Part shown: in pieces, positions 1 to 10,327 of the stretch
Layout: each line of letters starts with the position of its first letter
How positions within the stretch are numbered: position 1 is the first letter of the stretch
Assembly: GCA_963682055.1 (NCBI GenBank)
Contig: OY821749.1
Location: 24,435,631 to 24,499,630, forward strand
DNA length: 64,000 nucleotides
Direction of reading: 5' to 3'
Origin: Primula veris
Taxonomy: Eukaryota > Streptophyta > Magnoliopsida > Ericales > Primulaceae
Position numbers and translations under genes: made by a program
The notes under the pieces: model-generated
Databases searched by the model: none
The model's input: the letters and a program-made list of their open reading frames with translations, nothing else
Told to the model about the DNA's origin: nothing

Positions 1-370
1 AATGGATTTAGTATCAATTATCAGATCTGACGTTAAAGAGTATGGCTCAAATGACTTCACGCCTATAGGACTAACTTTTCATTGGAAGATATTTTTTTTT
101 GGTACATCGAAAATTCTACAAATTGGAAGATATTTTTGTAGTTGGTAACTGCAGTACAGATGTGGTTGGTTATAACATCAAAACAAGGGCAAGAAATCTG
201 ACATAAATGTATTCTTGATCTTAGCTAATATAGCAACTTAGCTGAATGTCTTTCATTGAAACCGGCAATTTCTATGTTAAGTAATGGCCTTAGCGCCATT
301 ATTCTTACAAAGCAATTTTACTACAATATCCGATATTTATGAATTTGTGGATACTGATTAGATGCACAGA
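1..370 (+). other. Intron of the GRF gene (partial)
   Basis: AT-rich non-coding sequence immediately upstream of the GRF last exon. No conserved coding block is visible, and it is read as the 3' part of the preceding intron. Confidence 0.6.
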
Positions 371-968
371 GTGGTTCATGAAAGGGGATCCCATACCCGG
401 GTCTTCTCTGAACGAACAGTGGCAGCAATTAGTTCAGCCGTCATCAAAAGAAGGTCTCAAGCTTTATGATGAACATGACAGGGCAGTATCTCTGTTCCAG
501 AAGCACTATGGGGAAGAATTACACACGAATACGTATCTAAATATGAACAATGAATCAACTTTTCAAAATCAGTTGGACTCTGATCACGAAGCCCAAACAA
601 CTAGACATTTCATCGATGCTTGGTCGTGTGCAGAACGAGAAGTAGAAACTGGGCACGTCAGCACCCAAACACCCAAGTTGCCCTTGTCGTCTCTTACCCT
701 TTCGATGTCTGGTGGTACCGAAATTGATGACAATAACGAAAATTCTCAGTTGAGTTTCAAAAGCGACTGGCTTGATGCTAATCCTTACATGTGTTCGACA
801 CCTGGCGGGCCATTGGGAGAGGCCTTGTGTCTTGGGATGTCTAGTACAGCAAAGGGACAGTTGTCGAATTTGCATTCTCCTCATGGGTATAATAGTAATA
901 GCACAACTACCAGTACTTGCAGCAAAAGCTCATGCGAGGATAACGCACATGGGCTACATTTTCGTTGA
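371..968 (+). CDS. Growth-regulating factor (GRF), last exon, 5' part outside window
   Basis: This is the C-terminal exon of a plant-specific GRF transcription activator, which works in the nucleus with GIF co-activators to promote cell proliferation in growing organs. The reading frame 339-968 carries the family's C-terminal blocks in order: an EQWQQL..SSK block, a RHFIDAW block (FFD-like), a LPLSSLTLSMSGG block (TQL-like) and a TPGGPLGEALCLG block (GGPL motif). The DNA-binding QLQ and WRC domains, and the miR396 site expected in the WRC exon, would lie upstream of the window. The exon start is placed at the AG of TGCACAG (about 370); the acceptor is weak, so this edge is uncertain. The stop is at 966-968. 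Motif order points to the GRF1-4 subgroup; this is inference. The ATG at 339 is inside the intron and is not a start. Confidence 0.88.
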
Positions 969-1547
969 TTGGGATTCTTTAGGACAAACACTATTAAAAG
1001 TTTATTGTTTTCTATTAGGTTTATTTGACTTCACACGAAGCTTATGTTTTTAAAAAACTATGTTTCTGGTTTCTACATCTGTTGTGCTGTGTAATAGAAG
1101 TATGTTCTTTGCATTACGAGGGGATGTTAAAGTAAAGAATGGGAAATCACAATTTCCGATTCGCTTTTTTTGCATTCCGCGTGCTCTCTTTTATGTGACG
1201 AGATATTTCATGTCATATCAGTTTTAATAATTGTACAGTACTGGGTTGCTTAATATTGTTCTTTGTAAAGGAATGTGTAAATGTCTGGGGGAAATTTCTT
1301 TTAGGGAGAAGGCAAGAAGAGCAAGGTTTCTAATTAGGTAGAGCCCATCTATTGAAAGTTAACAACTTGGTTTGGTACTGGTTTGATATTCAAGTCTGTT
1401 TCGCCAAAATATATTTTAGTTGGCGAGCATCCTCTGTATCTTCTTTAAGGACTGGTGAATTTGTACATACCCAAGCTGAGATCACAGCTCGGAAGACATA
1501 TTTACTTTTTAGGCATGGAAAAAACTCGAGACAGGAACAATAGGTGG
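969..1547. other. GRF 3' UTR and 3' flank
   Basis: Non-coding sequence between the GRF stop codon and the Mutator-like element. Short open frames here resemble nothing recognisable. The element inserted about 580 bp after the GRF stop, so the GRF 3' UTR is probably intact. Confidence 0.5.
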
Positions 1548-1554
1548 AAGGAAA
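1548..1554. repeat. MULE target site duplication, left
   Basis: AAGGAAA directly precedes the left terminal repeat and is repeated at 7175-7181 after the right end. Confidence 0.8.
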
Positions 1555-1665
1555 GAGATAATTAATGTTAAGTGTATTCAACTTTCAGCTCATTTCGATT
1601 TACTATACTCAACTTTCAACTTTTTGATTTAGTATACTGGACTAAATAAATTATTTTGATTTAGT
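1555..1665 (+). repeat. MULE left terminal inverted repeat
   Basis: 111 bp, pairing with 7064-7174 in inverse orientation with only a couple of mismatches by eye. It is the likely transposase binding region. Confidence 0.93.
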
Positions 1666-1726
1666 ATAAATCTGTTAAATTTAACCAGAGAAACCTTGTA
1701 AAATGTGGAAATGACCAATATACCCA

Positions 1727-1825
1727 AAAAATTCCCTCCAAAAATGACAAAAATATTTCCCTCCAAAATTGACAAAAATATTTCCCTCCAAAATTGACAA
1801 AGAAATTTCCCCCCAAAAGTGACCA
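1727..1825. repeat. 25-bp tandem repeat, about 4 copies
   Basis: Units of the type TTTCCCTCCAAAATTGACAA with a 25-bp period, just inside the left terminal repeat and upstream of the plus-strand gene. Subterminal tandem arrays are common in MULEs and could be additional protein-binding sites (inference). Confidence 0.8.
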
Positions 1826-1895
1826 AAATTTTCACTGTAGACTGGACTGCCTACTTATATCTATTTTCATCTCTCTCTCTCTCTCACATCAACAG

Positions 1896-1897
<2 letters not shown>

Positions 1898-1942
<45 letters not shown>
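1898..1942 (+). repeat. (CA)n microsatellite abutting a start codon
   Basis: About 22 CA units, preceded by a (CT)n tract at about 1871-1886. It ends directly at the CC of CCATGG that starts the 198-aa gene, so it would sit in that gene's 5' leader. Confidence 0.9.
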
Positions 1943-2539
1943 ATGGTCTGTTTATGCAAAGAACCAGCTTTTTTAACAACATCTTGGACGGATATTAATC
2001 CAGGAAGAAGGTACTATACTTGCAGAATCAAAAGCTGCAATTTTTTTCATTGGTATGACCCACCAATGTGTGCTCGAGCAGTTAACATAATTCCTGGTTT
2101 ACTGAAATCCAAAAATACAATGAAGGAAAAAATTTTGGTCTTGGCTAATGAGAAAAACACATTGGAGGAGGAAATTTTGGTACTGGCTAATGAGAAAAAC
2201 ATAATGGATGAGAAAATGGCAGTCTTGGCTACTGAAAAAAACACAGTGGAGAAAAAAAATGCAGTTCTGTCTAATGAGAAAAACACATTGGAGGAAAAAA
2301 ATGCAGTTCTGTGTAATGAGAAAAACATATTGGAGGAAAAAAATGCAGTTTTGGCTAATGAGAAAAAGCAGCTTGAAAAAATGATGATTGAGGCATGGAA
2401 GTTGAAGAAAATAGGACTGAAAGAAAGTAATGGGGTTTGTAAGAATTTTTTTTTGGTGTTTTTGGCTATTTTAGCTTTATTTCTAGTGATGATGGTGCTC
2501 TGTTTGGATGATGAAAAAGAAAAAAATCAGTTGTATTAG
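1943..2539 (+). CDS. MULE accessory protein: GRF-type zinc finger, coiled coil, C-terminal membrane segment
   Basis: Single-exon frame of 198 codons. Residues 3-45 fit a GRF-type zinc finger: C-x-C near the start, the NPGRRYYTC block, then KSCNFFHWYD. These fingers bind single-stranded or structured nucleic acid in other proteins; here that is only inference. Residues about 58-145 are a strongly charged coiled coil made of about six 14-residue units of the type EEKNAVLANEKNTL (a 42-bp DNA period, two heptads). A hydrophobic stretch at about 168-186 (FFLVFLAILALFLVMMVL) precedes a short charged tail, giving a tail-anchor topology. The gene converges with the transposase like mudrB in MuDR, but it shows no mudrB similarity I can recognise. 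Single-gene GRF-finger proteins of this shape are common in plant genomes; placement between MULE ends suggests an element origin. The start codon lies in CCATGG. Confidence 0.75.
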   Translation: MVCLCKEPAFLTTSWTDINPGRRYYTCRIKSCNFFHWYDPPMCARAVNIIPGLLKSKNTMKEKILVLANEKNTLEEEILVLANEKNIMDEKMAVLATEKNTVEKKNAVLSNEKNTLEEKNAVLCNEKNILEEKNAVLANEKKQLEKMMIEAWKLKKIGLKESNGVCKNFFLVFLAILALFLVMMVLCLDDEKEKNQLY

Positions 2540-3248
2540 AGCTTATGTAATGTATTGGTGTGTGAGAAATGTAATGAATTATGTAATGTGGAATGAAATG
2601 AAATGTGTTTTTTCATGTTGTTTCATGTTTTTGTACTGTAATTTCATAGCAAATAATTCTGATAAAAGTAAACAAATTCTGATTACATTTACTTACCTGC
2701 CATTCCGAGATCTTTTCTTACTGAAATTTGACAATTCTGATCACACCTAATTGGACCAGCTCATTACTTAGTACCCAATAGGACCTGCAAATTGATCACA
2801 AATCTGATCATAAAATGAAATTTAGCACATTTAAATTGTTTAGCACCCATTAGAACCTGCAAATTGATCACAAATTTGATCACTTACCTGAAATTTAGCA
2901 CCTGCTTTTGACCTGCAAATTGATCACAATTGTGACCTGTTTTTTCTAACAAACTAGCCATAAACTGACATCAAAGTGACATGAAATTTAATAAACACTT
3001 AAATTAACAAGAAATTCCATAATAGCAAAGTGATAACAAGTTCAAAATACCAAAATTACACATAAACTTTCACATCATCATAAACTTCCACATAAACCAA
3101 CATCTTGTCCAAAACATCAAACATTTAAATCAACATCTACTTGAAGAGCTCATACATGCTCACAAAATAAAAAAGTTCAACAGGATACACATGCTCACAC
3201 ATGTCCAAAATACCAAACATTTAAACTAACCTAAATTTGAAAAGATAC
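2540..3248. other. Spacer between the two convergent MULE genes
   Basis: AT-rich sequence with degenerate repeats around CCTGCAAATTGATCACAA and TGATCA (about 2750-2940). No coding frame is recognised. It probably holds the 3' UTRs of both genes. Confidence 0.6.
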
Positions 3249-6200
3249 TCATTTGGACCCACTCTTTTGCCTTGCAATTCTTTCATGTTCAAGTGCCACT
3301 TTGAAGGCTGCTGGTGAAGCATAGCGCTTTCTATTTTTGTAGATTTGGCCTTTAAGCAAATCTTTGGGCCTTTTTTCTGGTTTATTCATTATACCAGCAT
3401 GTATGGTGCCATCGTTTTGTCCTTCATCTGATAAATCTACAAAACTCACCTCATTTGACTGTTTGTTTGGTGAGAACATGATTCTTGTGCTCCTCCTGAC
3501 CTGTACATATTAAAACATGATAGTTAAACAAATATTATCAAAAGTAGTGCACTAAAAAACTAAGTTAAATAAGAGCATGTTCATTAAAATACTATACTTA
3601 CAGGGAGTTTTTTCTTAATTTGTGGATCTGGTTGGACTTTTTCTGGTGTAGTTTGAAGTTGCTCATTTACCAAAACATTTCCACTAGTTTGTGTAACACC
3701 ACTTGCTTGTGTGCTAAAACCATTATCATCCTCATCATTTTGACTATTCTGATCATCACCCCACAACCTCTCCCTCTCTTCTCTCTCACACATCATCTCA
3801 AAAACATCAAACTCTTCTAGTTGTTCTCTAGCATCAACTCCACTCACATTAGCCTCCACAAAATGTTCTAAACCATCAATAACTCTTTTTAAACCCTCAC
3901 TAGCTCCATCCACTTGAAAAGAATCCACCCCATCATTAGCTTCATTTGCAGAATCACTATCATCACTTTCATCACTTTCATCAACAAGTTGATGTGGGGA
4001 TACAACATTTTTTTTAGCTTTCTTTTTTGGCCTTTTGTTAGCTTTTTCAGGTCTGCCACATGTTTTTTTGTTGTGTCCTTCTTTTTTACATATGCTACAC
4101 TTGATAATTGTGCCCACTCTTGATATTTTTGTTGGATTTTTTGGTTCCCCAGGCCCCTTTCTCCTAGCTTTCTTAGGCCTACCAGCCATTATAGCAACAT
4201 CTGGTGGTAATAACTTAGGTTTCCCACTTTTACTCCACATATCCTTGCCATTAATTGGCACTAACATGTTAGAATAAGTCTTTTTGTACACCTCCTTACT
4301 ATAACACAAGTGCACATAATTTTCTAAATTGTAGCCCATATAATTTATACATGCAATTGCATGTGAGCAGGGGATACCACTTAATTGCCAACTCCTACAA
4401 CCACACCATCTATGATGGAGATCTAAGGCATATGTTCTAAAAGTACCAGCCACCTCAAATCCAGAGTTACCATTAAATAAAATAATATACCCATGTGATA
4501 TTTTTCCCCTTTTCTCAAGTTTTTCAGCTATTATTGGGCACAATGTTGACATGGTTTGGAGTCTTTCTATGGCTATTTTTCTTTTCATTACAAATTCCAT
4601 CAAGTATAACCTAAGATCCTCAAGCATTTCTAAAATAGGTTTACACCTTTCTTCTTTTATAGCACCATTAAAACTTTCACATAAATTATTTAATAGCAAG
4701 TCACACTTAGAATGAGTGGAGAAGTGTGATTTGCTCCATTGTTCACCTGGTTTGGAGGCTAACCATTCATAAGCAGTTGGATCAAGTGCCTTAATCTCCT
4801 CAAGAGCAGCATTAAAGTGTGGTTTTGTTGTGGCACCAGCTGCCTTCCAAACTCCATTCTTCAAAGCAACACCTTTGTGCAATAATTTAAAATTATTGTA
4901 GAGATGCCAGACACAGAATATGTGTTCACCACCAGGTAGGATTTTGTCCATTGCTTTGATTAAACCCTAACATTATTACATGAAAAATACATTATAACAT
5001 GTAATCAGGTAGATAAATAGTGCAAATAAAAAAAATATATAACATGAAAAACATTACCTTCTGCTTGTCAGAAATAAATGTGTAATCCTCAGCCCTTTCT
5101 ATGTTTAAATCCTTCACCATCAGCTTGATGAACCATTTCCAGGTTTTGTAATTCTCATTACTAACAATTGCATATGCAAAGGGATAAATGCAGTTGTTGG
5201 CATCAATAGCCACTGCTGTGAGCAAAACCCCTCTGTGAGGACCACTCAAATGAGTGCCATCTATACCAATAAAAGGCCTACAACCCTCTACAAACCCTCT
5301 TTTAAGAGCACCCCAGCAAATATAAATACTCCTAAACACATCTTCACCATTTTCCCCAGCCCCCTTTTTCACTTTCATCTGAATTGTTGACCCAACATTG
5401 GTTCTTCTTAACTCAGTACAGTAGTCCCAAAGTAGGTCATATTGTTCCCCTGTTGTACCTTTAATTGTGGTTTTGGCAATTTTAAAGGAACTATAAGCTT
5501 TTGACAATGAAACATGAGCCTCAAGTGCCTTTGCTACATGTATCCTAAAGTTTTTTACTGGCCACTTAGGGTTGATTCTTATCATTTCTAAGAACTTTTT
5601 AGCAATGTATCTAGGCTTAACACTAGCAATTTTATAGGCTCTGGTACATGTGTGGTTATCAACATATGTTTTGATTTGTACAGTCAATTCATTTGGCAAT
5701 TTACCACAATACATTGACCATTGACACACAACCCCTTTCTCATTAGAGTTTGAACAATATAAATACATTTTTTTCTTAGCTTGTACTTTGTATTTAATGC
5801 TCTTACCTTGCTGAACAGAATACTCTCTAATAGCATCTTTAAATTCATCTGCAGTAGCAAACTTCATACCTAATTTTAGTTGTACATTGTCTAAGTCTGA
5901 TTTTGCAAACACAGGGAACTTCACTTGATAATTTTCTTCATCTGTATCTGAACCAACATGCTCAGGAAACTCCTCATCAGAATCAATTATACCTTCCTTA
6001 AGAACACCACTTTCACCAATATTCTGAACAAAATCCTCATAACTTGGCATTGAGGCACATCTAGGTTCTCTCAGATCATATTTCTCCCCTACATCAACTA
6101 TAACATCACTTATTTTTCCCATTTCTTTCCCATCACTATCAACATAATCAGAAAACTCCTCACTTTCACCCATGTCAACCTCTTCTTCACCGGACCAAGA

Positions 6201-6805
6201 CTCATCATCAGAACTACTACTTTCTCCATTATCATTCTCATCATCATAATAACCCTCACAATATATTTGAACAACCCTATTACCATCTATAAATTGTTTT
6301 ATTGCTTTGGCATCATTATCATACTGAATTTTAGTAATACCAGTGTCAAATTTTGCACCTACCCTTTTAAAGTACAAATACCTGACATCCATCCAACCAA
6401 AATTAGCTGCCATTCCTACTATAGAGAGGTAATTAAGTTCATCAACTTCACAATTATCAACATAACCTATCAACCCATCACCATAACCTACAGGATTTCC
6501 TCGCTTTTTTCCCCATTCAAAAAAAACCCCATGATGATATTCAATAGAAAATTGAGAACTGTTCATGTCTGCAATAAAAATATTACAGATTTTTAAGTGC
6601 ATGTTTTTAATTTGAAGTACACATTTTTAAATTCAAACTTAAATTAAAAATCATTAATTGAAAATTCTAACATAAACCCTAATCTAACATAAACCCTAAC
6701 ATGTAAATTTATAATTTAGATAAGAAGAAAAAACGACTTACCATAAGTTGGAGCGCTTTCATTGTCACCCCTAACTCTCCATTTAGGTATAGCATTAGGC
6801 GCCAT
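3249..6805 (-). CDS. MULE transposase (MuDR type), 4 exons, intact
   Basis: DDE transposase that binds the element ends and catalyses cut-and-paste transposition in the nucleus. Model: complement of 6742-6805, 5058-6568, 3602-4966 and 3249-3500. All introns are GT-AG with phases that fit, giving 1063 aa with no internal stop. Domains: an N-terminal PB1-like MuDR region (about 25-120), an acidic D/E-rich linker (about 120-230), a MuDR DNA-binding region (about 240-330), and the MULE catalytic core with Asp458 (IDGTHL), Asp522 (FISDKQKG) and Glu622 (LCESFNG), plus the C-x2-H of CVWH. After the core come a SWIM zinc finger (C-G-C and PCSH, about 713-727) and a CCHC knuckle (C-x2-C-x4-H-x4-C, about 815-828). 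The C-terminus is basic after an acidic stretch. The ATG at 6805 was chosen because a 64-bp first exon splices in frame. All catalytic and metal ligands are present. Confidence 0.93.
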
Positions 6806-7063
6806 TGGAACCCTAATTTAGATGTGATTGCACTCAATACAACTGTGATTGGAACCCTAATTAATTGTGTTTTAATTTGGGAATTATAAACCCTATATAT
6901 TTATGTATGTATATATATGTATGTAATAATATGTGCTGTAATGGATAGAAATGTTTATATTTCGTTAAGTTTGTGAAAAGACAATTTTACCCTTCACACC
7001 GTCAATTAACAGGCACGTGAGGTCACGTGCAGAGCTTCTCTCCGTTAAAACAGACGGAATAAC

Positions 7064-7174
7064 ACTAAATCAAAATAATTTATTTAGTCCAGTATACTAA
7101 ATCAAAAGGTTGAAAGTTGAATATAGTAAATCGAAATGAGCTGAAAGTTGAATACACTTAACATTAATTATCTC
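7064..7174 (-). repeat. MULE right terminal inverted repeat
   Basis: Inverse copy of 1555-1665. It lies about 260 bp upstream of the transposase start codon, so it probably also carries that gene's promoter, as Mu ends do (inference). Confidence 0.93.
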
Positions 7175-7181
7175 AAGGAAA
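7175..7181. repeat. MULE target site duplication, right
   Basis: AAGGAAA directly follows the right terminal repeat and matches 1548-1554. Confidence 0.8.
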
Positions 7182-7464
7182 CATTTGTTGAAACAACAAG
7201 GTTTGAGGATTATGATAACTGCCAAATAATGTTGAAAAAAAAGTACGGATGTTTACTCATGGATATATATGCATGCTATACCTAGCTGTGTAGTTTGCTA
7301 ACAGATACAATGTCCCTTGACATGTTCTATTAGAGTGAACACTTTTTTGGTCGAAAGGAATTTCAGTGAAAAGCTGGACCATCTTTAAAAACGGCGGCCA
7401 TCGTGGAGAGGGAATGGGAGAGCAGGATGACGAGGTCCCGAAGATATGTTTGAGCTAAAGAGAT
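7182..7464. other. Flank right of the MULE
   Basis: Host sequence continuing from the pre-insertion site. No gene is recognised in it. Confidence 0.4.
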
Positions 7465-8011
7465 GTGAGTCTGAGTGACATAAAACAAGCGGTCTCATTC
7501 GAGTCAATTACAATCAAGTTTTTCAGCCGAGTGAACTGTAATCAAATAGTAGTAATAAGCCTACTGTCCTACAATAGGCACAAATTGGTTGCCTATAAAA
7601 CTCAAGTATTTGACAATTTCCTTGTTAATGTTGCTTCTAGTGGACTAACAACATCAGACATAGTTATCGACAAGTTAACTGAATGATCTCGAAGTGCTAA
7701 GGAGTGAGATGTTGGCTATGAAAAGCCACACAAAGGTGATGGACCACTGGTTTATAGCAGGGCTGGAAGAGAATAGTAGGCTCTTGCAGAAGATCCAAGC
7801 TTTGAATGAAGAAGTGGAAAAGCTCAAGCAACTTCTCCACATTAAGATTGAAGAAGTTGATTCTTGGGAAGATCCCAATTCTTTTGTGTATATATTATGC
7901 TGCCTAGGCTTAAGAAGAAAGGAATTTAAATATGCTTTTGTTAAATTCCTATTAGAAATAGAATGCAGTTTTAGTTTCTCTCTGATGTTGTCTGTTTTCC
8001 TTTTAAGCTAG
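7465..8011 (+). pseudogene. Unrecognised coiled-coil protein fragment, frame-broken
   Basis: I do not recognise the family. A frame from 7465 ends with SDIVIDKLTE then a stop at 7684-7686. A second frame covering the same place continues as NDLEVLRSEMLAMKSH and runs into a leucine/charged coiled coil (GLEENSRLLQKIQALNEEVE, about 7758-7817) before an intron-like or non-coding tail. Together they read like one protein piece broken by a shift near 7681, or two exons whose junction I cannot place. There are no other exons nearby. It could be a relic of a larger coiled-coil gene. Confidence 0.4.
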
Positions 8012-9091
8012 AAGTTTGATGGCGAATGCTTATGAATGTATTTTGTTTTTATGAACAGTGTCTCTATAGGCTGGTTCTTGTTTGGATCTGTATGAAAGCA
8101 TGTTGTAAATTGGGTTAGGTACTTAGGTCCAATTCTGGAATTATATGGGGGTACCGACCCTTTTGCTTTAAAAATATGGACAAGTTTTTTTTTTTTTTTT
8201 TTTAAGAAAAAGAGATACTTCCTTGTTTCATTGCAGCAAATTTTTTTATAATAATCACGGTACAATTTTTATTAATAATTTGAAATGTCTTACAAACGTC
8301 ACTACAACAAATATTACAGCTATCTAACCGGAAACGATCAAAGACAAAAATGGAAAAATTGATTTTAACTGAAACTTTGTTTTGAAATACATTTCTAATG
8401 AAACCATCAGCTCTTATCATATTCAATAAACAAAGTAAATGCAGATAAACAAAATTCTTAAGATTTTAGACTTGACAAAGCAGAGGTGTCTTGAAACAAT
8501 TTGCAAATCACCAACAAAGGTTGGTTTGCACATTTACCAAGCAGATGAAATGCAAATGGATTATTACAGTAAATTCAAAAATTAGATCACTTAAAAACAT
8601 AAAAACATAAAAACCCATCAATGTAATGTATATAACACCAGAGCTTGTCATTCCAAAATGAAATGAAAGTAAAACTTCAAAAAGGTTCTAATTTATTCTT
8701 CTCTTTAACTGCTCTAATTATCATATATTTGTTGCTCATTGCACCAAGTAACACCAAGTACCTATATTGAATATGAGATCTTTTAATTAGTACATGAAAC
8801 TAACAAATTGTAAGTATAAATTGCTTCAGTAAAATCTCTTCGTTAGTTATAAACAGAGTCATCCTCAAATATAATTATATATAGCCTCCGAAAGAATCCT
8901 CATTAGCTCAATGTAATTCTTATATTCTCATGACATAATCTCATAATCATATAATAACCACCAAAATTCAGCTTAACTATCGTTAGTGTCATAAATCTCA
9001 AAAATATCCAACTTTTAACTTTTAGCCAAAGTTTTATCAAGGTTTAAAATCTCATTTCCAAAGGAAAGAGGTAAGACTTCAACAATCATCG
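8012..9091. other. AT-rich spacer
   Basis: No gene recognised. It contains a poly-T tract at about 8186-8203 and simple AT-rich sequence. Confidence 0.4.
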
Positions 9092-9301
9092 TTAGCCAGA
9101 AGAAATAAAGTTAGAGATTAAAAGAACTGCCTCTAAGACATGCGGTGCCTTTTTGTTCCAACCAATAAGCGCATGTACATATTTAGTAAGCTCCATTGGG
9201 CTGAGATAAGTAGCATTCAAACCTTTTGCTCCCTTTTTTGCAAGCCCATCAACCATCTGGTTTGGTTCCCTGTAGACATGTTTAAAATCACAGCTAATCA
9301 A
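9092..9301 (-). pseudogene. RNase H-like (RVT_3) C-terminal fragment
   Basis: A 69-codon frame containing FKHVYREPNQMVDGLAKKG. This fits the end of the plant RNase H-like domain found in LINE-derived and domesticated genes (pattern H-V-x-R-E-x-N-x2-A-D-x-L-A; here the usual Ala-Asp is Val-Asp). The catalytic N-terminal half is not seen. The hAT-like MITE lies directly upstream on this strand (9327 onward) and may have separated the fragment from its remaining sequence. Likely a decayed copy. Confidence 0.5.
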
Positions 9302-9318
9302 AGACCATTAGTAAATAA

Positions 9319-9326
9319 GCATGCAT
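9319..9326. repeat. hAT MITE target duplication, left
   Basis: AGCATGCA, repeated at 10328-10335. Confidence 0.85.
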
Positions 9327-10327
9327 AGGGATGGCAATTGGGCCGGGTTTCTCGAAACCCGATCCGACCCGCACATCAATCCGCACATAATCGGACCCGA
9401 CCCGTTTATACCCGACCCGACCCGTTTGACCCAGAATTTTTTTTATAAGTCAAATAAGTGTAAACCATTATTAAGCATCTAACAATAACCATTTAATCAA
9501 ATTAGAAAAGCCTAAAAATCTTATTTTTTTCTAAAATTTTCATATTTACCTGGTAAAAATTTATAATAATCTAAATTATTATTTACAACAATATCAAAAA
9601 AAAATAAAAGAAAAAAAAACTGACAAAAAAAAAAAGCTAAAATAAAATAAGGATATATATATATATAGAGAGAGAAAGTTAGTATACAAGAGAGATGACT
9701 AATTAATTTGGTGAATGAGTCTCTTTTAATATTTTATCGTTGAAAGTTCACATTACTCATAGGTACCACTTTTTAATTATTTAGTTTATTTACTAAATTG
9801 TCATACAAATCAAAATATAATATATATTTTATTTTTCTACAAACCCAAGTAATTTTTTTAAAATTTTGTGATTTTGTGATTTTTTTTCATTTTTTATAAT
9901 TTTATGTGATTTTTTATTTTTTTTATAATATTTTGTGATTTTGTGATTTTTTATTATTTTTTTGTAATTTTTTTTATAATTTTGTGATTATTTGTGATTA
10001 TTTCATTTTTTATAATTTTTTTGTGATTTTTTTAATTTCTTTGTGATTTTTTTTTTCATTTTTTGTGATTTTTTGCATTTTATATAATTTTATGTGTTTT
10101 TTTTCTATTTTTTATGAAATATGTGTATGACGTTTTGGTAAATAAAATAAATAATTAAAAAGTGGTATTTATAGGGGATATGAACTTATTTCTAACTTGC
10201 ACAAAGTTGCACAAAAGTGCAAAGTAACCCAATCCAATCCGACTCAAATCATCCTGCACTTTTATCCAACCCGTACCGGGTCGGGTCGGATTGGATCGGG
10301 TCAAAACCCGAAATTCTGTCATTCCTA
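9327..10327. mobile_element. hAT-like MITE (1001 bp) with GGGTCGGGT-rich ends
   Basis: The ends are imperfect inverted repeats: left TAGGGATGGCAATT, right (complement) TAGGAATGACAGAATT, both followed by GGGTTT and ACCCGACCCG-type repeats. A perfect 8-bp duplication AGCATGCA flanks it (9319-9326 and 10328-10335), the length typical of hAT elements. There is no coding capacity. The middle is low-complexity T-rich sequence inside a second, nested foldback (9741-10190). Two weaker relatives lie at 36477-37045 and about 58867-59476. Confidence 0.85.
9741..10190. mobile_element. Foldback nested in the hAT-like MITE
   Basis: Arms of about 70 bp (9741-9811 and 10119-10190) are inverse copies sharing TACCACTTTTTAATTATTTA and a TTTATTTAC..GTCATAC block. 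They enclose a T-rich array of ATTTTGTGATTTTTT units (about 9853-10090). It may be a separate MITE that jumped into the larger one; the ends are not sharp. Confidence 0.65.

Larger units (their letters stand above)
1555..7174. mobile_element. Autonomous-looking Mutator-like element (MULE), complete
   Basis: The ends are 111-bp terminal inverted repeats (1555-1665 and 7064-7174) that match almost base for base and start GAGATAATT, the same first nine bases as maize Mu ends. A 7-bp direct repeat AAGGAAA flanks the element (1548-1554 and 7175-7181); MULE duplications are usually 8-11 bp, so one or two bases may have changed. Inside are two convergent genes: a plus-strand zinc finger/coiled-coil gene (1943-2539) and a minus-strand 4-exon transposase (3249-6805). 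Both frames are open. Intact ends, intact transposase and a visible target duplication suggest a fairly recent insertion that may still be mobile. Confidence 0.93.

Noticed and set aside
555..884. 109-codon frame antisense to the GRF exon
   Set aside because: It is the shadow of a well-conserved coding exon on the other strand.
1548..1556. A 9-bp target duplication for the MULE
   Set aside because: Only seven bases match when the ends are set at GAGATAATT; extending either way breaks the match.
1943..2539. Reading the accessory gene as a growth-regulating factor because of the name GRF
   Set aside because: The GRF-type zinc finger is unrelated to growth-regulating factors; no QLQ or WRC domain is present.
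3620..4277. Several plus-strand frames inside the MULE transposase
   Set aside because: Shadows of the minus-strand transposase; no independent motifs.
9340..9430. Possible telomere repeats (CCCGACCCG, GGGTTT)
   Set aside because: Units are irregular and lie at MITE ends with a target duplication; not a telomeric array.
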